Shown here piece after piece: positions 59,664 through 64,000 of a stretch of DNA of 64,000 nucleotides. This DNA is from UBA8389 sp964472175. Its GTDB lineage: Bacteria; Bacteroidota; Bacteroidia; Bacteroidales; UBA1402. The notes under the pieces are model-generated. The model saw only the letters and a list, made by a program, of their open reading frames with translations. It did no database searches and was not told where the DNA came from. The translations under genes were made by a program, and so were the position numbers. Positions within the stretch are counted from its first letter, which is position 1; each line of letters starts with the position of its first letter. The stretch lies in the NCBI GenBank assembly GCA_964472175.1, contig CAYYJF010000003.1, forward strand, positions 1-64,000. The letters run 5' to 3'.

Positions 59664-62381
59664 ATGACAACAAAAAGAGTCTACACGTTCGGAAACGGCG
59701 CAGCAGAAGGAAAAGCAACCATGAAAAACCTGTTAGGAGGTAAAGGGGCCAACCTTGCTGAAATGAATCTCATCGGAGTTCCGGTTCCTCCCGGATTTAC
59801 CATCACCACGGATGTGTGCAACGAATACTACCAACTGGGAAAAGACAATGTAGTAAGCTTGCTTAAATCAGAAGTCGAAGATGCCATCAAAGGAGTTGAA
59901 TCACACATGAAATCCATTTTCGGAGATGTTGAAAATCCGCTTTTGGTTTCAGTCCGTTCAGGTGCCCGCGCATCCATGCCTGGCATGATGGATACCATTT
60001 TAAATTTGGGTTTAAACGACAAAGTAGTCGAAGGCATGGTTCGCAAAACCGGAAACGCCAGATTTGCATGGGATTCCTACAGAAGATTTGTACAAATGTA
60101 TGGAGATGTCGTACTGGGCATGAAACCAGCCAATAAAAACGACATCGATCCGTTCGAAGAAATTATTGAAGAAGTCAAACACCAAAAAGGTGTTCAATTG
60201 GATACAGAATTGGGTGTGGACGATCTCAAGCTTTTGGTTTCTCGCTTCAAACAAGCCGTTAAAAAGCAAACCGGCAATGATTTTCCTGAAGATTCCTATG
60301 AGCAGCTATGGGGAGCCATCTGCTCCGTTTTTGACAGCTGGATGAATGATCGTGCCATTTTATACAGAAAAATGGAAGGCATCCCTGCAGAATGGGGGAC
60401 AGCCGTCAATGTTCAGGCCATGGTATTCGGAAACATGGGCCAAACATCGGCAACTGGTGTTTGTTTTTCCCGTGATGCCGCTACCGGTGAAAATATTTTT
60501 GTAGGTGAATACCTGATCAATGCACAAGGTGAAGATGTTGTTGCCGGTATTCGTACCCCTCAACAAATCACCAAGGAAGGTTCACAAAGATGGGCTAAAC
60601 TGGCCGGTATTTCGGAAGATGTCCGTAAAAATGAGTTCCCTTCCATGGAAGAAGCCATGCCGTCCATTTATCAGGAACTTAACGCGCTTCAAAACAAGCT
60701 TGAAAACCACTACAAAGACATGCAGGACATGGAGTTTACCGTACAGGAAGGTAAATTGTGGTTCTTGCAAACCAGAAATGGCAAACGTACGGGTTCAGCC
60801 ATGGTCAAAATTGCCATGGATATGCTCAAAGAAGGTTCCATTGACGAAAAAACCGCTGTATTGCGTGTAGAACCCAATAAATTGGATGAATTGCTTCACC
60901 CGGTATTTGACAAAACGGCCATCAAAAATGCACAAGTGATTGCCAAAGGATTGGCAGCATCTCCAGGTGCTGCTTCCGGAAAAATCGTTTTCAATGCAGA
61001 CGATGCCATGGAATGGGCCAAACGCGGCGAAAAAGTCATCATGGTGCGTATTGAAACATCACCCGAAGACTTGGCCGGGATGGCTGCTGCTCAGGGCATC
61101 CTCACTGCCAGAGGTGGCATGACCTCGCACGCAGCCGTTGTTGCGCGCGGTATGGGAAAATGCTGCGTTTCGGGAGCAGGTACCTTAAAAATCGATTACG
61201 CCAGCAAAACCATAGAAGTAGACAACATCACCTTGAAAGAAGGTGACTCCATTTCATTGAACGGCTCCACAGGAGACATCTATTTGGGCGCGGTTGGAAC
61301 AATGGAAGCTGAATTGGATTCAGATTTTGCTGCCTTGATGAAATTGGCCGACAAATACACCCGTATGTCCGTTCGTACCAATGCAGATACACCTCACGAT
61401 GCTGCTGTTGCCAGAAAATTTGGTGCTACCGGAATCGGACTTTGCCGCACAGAACACATGTTCTTTGAAGGTGAAAAAATCAAAGCCATGCGTGAAATGA
61501 TTTTGTCAGAAAACGCGGAAGGCAGAAAGAAAGCATTGGAAAAGATTTTACCTTACCAAAAAGCCGACTTCAAAGGCATTCTCGAAGCCATGGCAGGAAT
61601 GCCGGTGACTGTCCGCTTGCTGGATCCCCCTTTGCACGAATTTGTACCTCACGAAGAAAGAGAACAAGCCATTTTGGCTGAAAGCATGGGCATTTCATTG
61701 AAGACCATTCAACAACGTGTCAATGCTTTGCACGAAGCCAACCCCATGTTGGGACACAGAGGTTGCAGACTTGGAAACACCTATCCGGAAATCACCGAAA
61801 TGCAAACCCGTGCCATCCTCAGTGCTGCCATCGAACTGAAAAAAGAAGGCATCGAGTCCTATCCTGAAATCATGGTACCCTTAACCGGTATTTTGTACGA
61901 ATTTTTGGAACAAGAAAAAGTCATTCGTAAAACAGCCGAAACCCTGTTTGAAGAAACAGGCGTTCGCATTGAATACAAAGTCGGTACCATGATTGAAATT
62001 CCGCGAGCTGCCATCACTGCCGACCGCATTGCTTCAGCTGCCGAATTTTTCTCATTTGGGACCAATGACCTGACTCAAATGACATTCGGTTACAGTAGAG
62101 ACGACATTGCATCATTCCTTCCTGTCTATTTGGAAAAGAAAATTCTCAAAACCGATCCGTTCCAGGTATTGGATCAGAAAGGCGTTGGACAATTGGTTCA
62201 AATGGCAGTTGAGAAGGGGAGATCCATTCGTCCTGAATTAAAATGTGGCATTTGTGGAGAACACGGAGGAGAACCTTCCTCCGTTGAATTCTGCCACAGA
62301 GTCGGATTGAACTATGTCAGCTGCTCACCATTCAGAGTGCCCATTGCACGTTTGTCCGCAGCTCAAGCAGCCTTGAGATAA
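59664..62381 (+). CDS. ppdK: pyruvate, phosphate dikinase
   Basis: Interconverts PEP and pyruvate with ATP/AMP and Pi/PPi. 905 aa, full length. N-terminal ATP-grasp domain (GNGAAEGKATMKNLLGGKGANLAEM, SVRSGARASMPGMMDT), the swivelling phosphohistidine domain with GGMTSHAAVVARGMGK, and the TIM-barrel PEP domain with GIGLCRTEHMFF, DPPLHEFVPH, MLGHRGCRLG, SFGTNDLTQMT and the CGICGEHGG end with its catalytic Cys. With the PPi-dependent phosphofructokinase it couples glycolysis to PPi turnover. Single-gene unit with its own promoter and a hairpin behind it. Confidence 0.97.
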   Translation: MTTKRVYTFGNGAAEGKATMKNLLGGKGANLAEMNLIGVPVPPGFTITTDVCNEYYQLGKDNVVSLLKSEVEDAIKGVESHMKSIFGDVENPLLVSVRSGARASMPGMMDTILNLGLNDKVVEGMVRKTGNARFAWDSYRRFVQMYGDVVLGMKPANKNDIDPFEEIIEEVKHQKGVQLDTELGVDDLKLLVSRFKQAVKKQTGNDFPEDSYEQLWGAICSVFDSWMNDRAILYRKMEGIPAEWGTAVNVQAMVFGNMGQTSATGVCFSRDAATGENIFVGEYLINAQGEDVVAGIRTPQQITKEGSQRWAKLAGISEDVRKNEFPSMEEAMPSIYQELNALQNKLENHYKDMQDMEFTVQEGKLWFLQTRNGKRTGSAMVKIAMDMLKEGSIDEKTAVLRVEPNKLDELLHPVFDKTAIKNAQVIAKGLAASPGAASGKIVFNADDAMEWAKRGEKVIMVRIETSPEDLAGMAAAQGILTARGGMTSHAAVVARGMGKCCVSGAGTLKIDYASKTIEVDNITLKEGDSISLNGSTGDIYLGAVGTMEAELDSDFAALMKLADKYTRMSVRTNADTPHDAAVARKFGATGIGLCRTEHMFFEGEKIKAMREMILSENAEGRKKALEKILPYQKADFKGILEAMAGMPVTVRLLDPPLHEFVPHEEREQAILAESMGISLKTIQQRVNALHEANPMLGHRGCRLGNTYPEITEMQTRAILSAAIELKKEGIESYPEIMVPLTGILYEFLEQEKVIRKTAETLFEETGVRIEYKVGTMIEIPRAAITADRIASAAEFFSFGTNDLTQMTFGYSRDDIASFLPVYLEKKILKTDPFQVLDQKGVGQLVQMAVEKGRSIRPELKCGICGEHGGEPSSVEFCHRVGLNYVSCSPFRVPIARLSAAQAALR

Positions 62382-62402
62382 TTATATCAAACTTATCGGA
62401 AT

Positions 62403-62445
62403 GCTGAAGGTGAATCTTTGATGTTTGCCTTCAGCTTTCTTGTTT
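62403..62445 (+). terminator. terminator after ppdK
   Basis: GCTGAAGG pairs with CCTTCAGC across a 17-base loop, followed by TTTCTTGTTTT. Located 21 bases after the ppdK stop. Confidence 0.75.
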
Positions 62446-62555
62446 TATGCGACTTCAGCCATTTTCAAAAGGCTGTTATTTAGTCGTATATTGGGTAGAA
62501 TATTTGTGAAATCGCAAAAAAATAGTTAATATCGCAGATAATTTATGCTTAGAAG

Positions 62556-62849
62556 GTGAAAAACAACGGATTTATTGAACGACTTCAGAACAATGTCTCT
62601 TTCGACAACGAAAGGACAATGGAATTGTTGGATCTTACTGTTTCCTTGATAGCAAAGAATTTATCAAACGGAGATGCTGTATCCATCAAGGGATTTGGAA
62701 CATTCGAAACCAAGAAAAAGGAAGAGCGGGTCTCCGTCAACCCTACAACGGGTAGCAGATGGATGATTCCACCCAAACGCGTTCCGGCTTTCAAACCAGG
62801 AACGAATTTAAAAGAAAAGATTAAAAATTTTTCGTTGAATGAATCATAA
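62556..62849 (+). CDS. HU family DNA-binding protein
   Basis: 97 aa HU/IHF-type protein: helix bundle (FIERLQNNVSFDNERTMELLDLTVSLIAKNLSNGDAVSIKGFGTFE), beta arm KKKEERVSVNPTTGSRWMIPPKRVPAFKPGTNLKEKI with the Pro-bearing tip. GTG start at 62556; an in-frame TAG just upstream and no nearer ATG make it necessary. The 174 bases before it hold the ppdK terminator and no consensus -7 box (AATATTTG at 62499 is one mismatch off). Overlaps the HU-TM-LysM gene by 11 bases, so they are made together. Confidence 0.9.
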   Translation: MKNNGFIERLQNNVSFDNERTMELLDLTVSLIAKNLSNGDAVSIKGFGTFETKKKEERVSVNPTTGSRWMIPPKRVPAFKPGTNLKEKIKNFSLNES

Positions 62850-63870
62850 ATTACTGCTTCAGGATTTGGTAGATCAATTGTCGGAGGCCGGAAACATTAA
62901 AAAGAAGGAAGCCGAAGAATTTCTCAGAGAACTGTTTAAAGCCTCTGAGGAAACCCTGTTTTCAGGAGAAAGCGTCAAAGTGAAAGGCCTTGGCGTTTTT
63001 AAATTGATTCAGGTCGATGCCAGAAAAAGTGTCAACGTTTCAACCGGAGAAGAGATAGAAATCAAAGCGCATTACAAGCTTGCATTTACGCCCGATCCTT
63101 CTTTGAAAGAATTGATCAACAAACCCTATGAGCATCTGGAGCCGGTAGAACTTGATACCGTCATGAAGCCGGAGACACCCATCATACGTGAAGAATCCGT
63201 TCCTCATCGCGTCAAAGAAGAAACGATACCCTCCGAAATGGATGCTCCTGTGCATTCAGAAAAAGTTCGCAAGCAAAAGTCCGTTAAAGAAGTCGCTGAA
63301 GGCAAATCTGATAAAAAGAAATTTAGCACAGAAATGCTGCTTTGGAGTATTTTCCTGTTATTATTGGCTGGCTTGGGTACCTGGTCCTGGTACAGCAATG
63401 AAGCTCAGAAAAAGGAAGATGCCATCAGAATAAAAGCATTGCAAAAAATGGATTCACTTCAGGCTTTGAACAAGCAGGATTCATCCATTCAAACCATAGG
63501 CGATAGTTTGAAAGCGATGGCAAAAGATACAACATCCATTCAGATTACGCCAAAAAAAGAAGCAAAAGCCACCGAGCAGGAAATTAAGTCAGCGACCACG
63601 AAGGAACCTGCAGCAAAAGAAGCGATTCCTTCAAGCATTACTGTCAAACCAGGACACAGACTCACAAAGCTGTCCGAAAAGTATTACGGACACAAAATAT
63701 TTTGGGTTTATATCTATGAAGCCAACAAAAGCATCATCAAGAATCCGAATGTTTTGCCGGTTGGTGCGACCATCGTCATTCCAAAGGCAGATTCTAAGAA
63801 AATCAACCCCAACAACCCTGCAGCGGTTGAAGCCGCTAAAGCACTGCAATCCAAACTTTTAACAAATTGA
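62839..63870 (+). CDS. HU domain - transmembrane - LysM fusion protein
   Basis: 343 aa single-pass membrane protein. Residues 1-92 are a second HU-type domain (LLQDLVDQLSEAGNIKKKEAEEFLRELFK, KVKGLGVFKLIQVDARKSVNVSTGEEIEIKAHYKLAFTPD). A charged linker (93-163) ending KSDKKK is followed by one helix (165-185), so the HU part should be inside by the positive-inside rule. Outside are a Lys/Ser/Thr-rich stalk (190-265) and a LysM repeat (ITVKPGHRLTKLSEKYYGHKIFWVYIYEANK to GATIVIPK, 267-315). Translationally coupled to the free HU gene. The layout predicts a link between nucleoid and peptidoglycan; DNA binding by this copy is unproven. Confidence 0.87.
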   Translation: MNHKLLLQDLVDQLSEAGNIKKKEAEEFLRELFKASEETLFSGESVKVKGLGVFKLIQVDARKSVNVSTGEEIEIKAHYKLAFTPDPSLKELINKPYEHLEPVELDTVMKPETPIIREESVPHRVKEETIPSEMDAPVHSEKVRKQKSVKEVAEGKSDKKKFSTEMLLWSIFLLLLAGLGTWSWYSNEAQKKEDAIRIKALQKMDSLQALNKQDSSIQTIGDSLKAMAKDTTSIQITPKKEAKATEQEIKSATTKEPAAKEAIPSSITVKPGHRLTKLSEKYYGHKIFWVYIYEANKSIIKNPNVLPVGATIVIPKADSKKINPNNPAAVEAAKALQSKLLTN

Positions 63871-63887
63871 GTGCGACAATTTTCAAC

Positions 63888-63945
63888 TTAAGCCCTGAAA
63901 CAGACTTCCAGATATTGGACCTGTTTCGGGGCTTAATGTTTTTTA
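63888..63945 (+). terminator. terminator after the HU/HU-LysM operon
   Basis: Near-perfect 16-base inverted repeat TTAAGCCCTGAAACAG / CTGTTTCGGGGCTTAA around a 17-base loop, followed by TGTTTTTT. It may also work on the minus strand. Confidence 0.9.
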
Positions 63946-63958
63946 ACTGCTTGTAATA

Positions 63959-63989
63959 TTGAATTCGAGCAGGGTATTTTCTATTTTTG
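63959..63989 (+). promoter_or_regulatory. promoter for a gene beyond the window end (TTG-N20-TATTTTTG)
   Basis: TTG (63959-63961), a 20-base spacer and TATTTTTG (63982-63989), a perfect consensus match directed rightwards. Its gene lies past 64000. Confidence 0.6.
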
Positions 63990-64000
63990 CACTGCATTAC

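Noticed and set aside
62450..62555. Riboswitch or small RNA upstream of HU
   Set aside because: Beyond the ppdK terminator I see no stable conserved fold; the region is A/T-rich without recognisable motifs.

Overview
This window is a chromosomal segment of a member of the Bacteroidota, most likely Bacteroidales-like. No marker was searched, so the rank rests on gene content and signals. Evidence includes the sigma-ABfr type promoter (TTG, about 20 bases, TAnnTTTG) upstream of many genes and the near absence of Shine-Dalgarno sequences. Lineage-typical gene sets are also present: bamD-omega-DUF4293, dnaN-exonuclease-coaBC-DUF4835-recN, a type IX secretion type B C-terminal domain, PorT-like barrels, and PPi-dependent phosphofructokinase with pyruvate phosphate dikinase. 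Three runs of exactly 100 N are scaffold placeholders (3057-3156, 10649-10748, 17844-17943), so this is a draft or metagenome assembly.

Layout. 1-2795: a translationally coupled lar operon (larA-like, larE, larB) for nickel-pincer-cofactor enzymes. 2874-9393 (minus): tRNA-Ser, rpsP, an HU-SPOR membrane protein, a TrpB2-type tryptophan synthase beta chain, DsbD and PanB. 9468-12927: a CPA2-type cation/proton antiporter overlapping a histidine kinase. 12928-23471: LysM/M23 peptidase, PPi-phosphofructokinase, PrmA, a secreted Tyr/Trp- and Ser-rich protein, a FadL-like porin, UvrB, and a PaaK-ACT pair. 23580-34944: BamD, RNA polymerase omega, DUF4293, PorT-like barrel, LysM/receptor-like protein, T9SS-sorted protein, MltD-like transglycosylase, UvrA, ABC-F and a TlpA-like thioredoxin. 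34948-48112: Pif1-like helicase, then a surface-glycan cluster (AsnB-like protein, KdsB, two FdtA-like cupins, FemAB/GNAT-like protein, left-handed beta-helix acyltransferase, Wzx flippase, five glycosyltransferases). 48207-58002: MurB, metallo-hydrolase, DnaN, exonuclease, CoaBC, DUF4835, RecN, RlmB, a ten-helix metal exporter-like protein and RidA. 58010-63870: RlmD (minus), PPDK, an HU protein and an HU-TM-LysM fusion.

The genes depict a cell with a Kdo-containing LPS-type envelope and type IX secretion, and probably a PPi-linked, fermentative central metabolism. Most of the window is housekeeping; the accessory part is the glycan cluster. I saw no insertion sequence, prophage, CRISPR array, rRNA or defence system. 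No stretch above 300 bases lacks a gene.

The most notable points are two separate proteins joining a cytoplasmic HU-type DNA-binding domain through one membrane helix to a peptidoglycan-binding domain (SPOR at 3772-5025, LysM at 62839-63870); a tandem FdtA-like pair in which one copy has lost half of the catalytic His pair; interleaved divergent promoters inside the glycosyltransferase block; and a demonstrable assembly error in rpsP.
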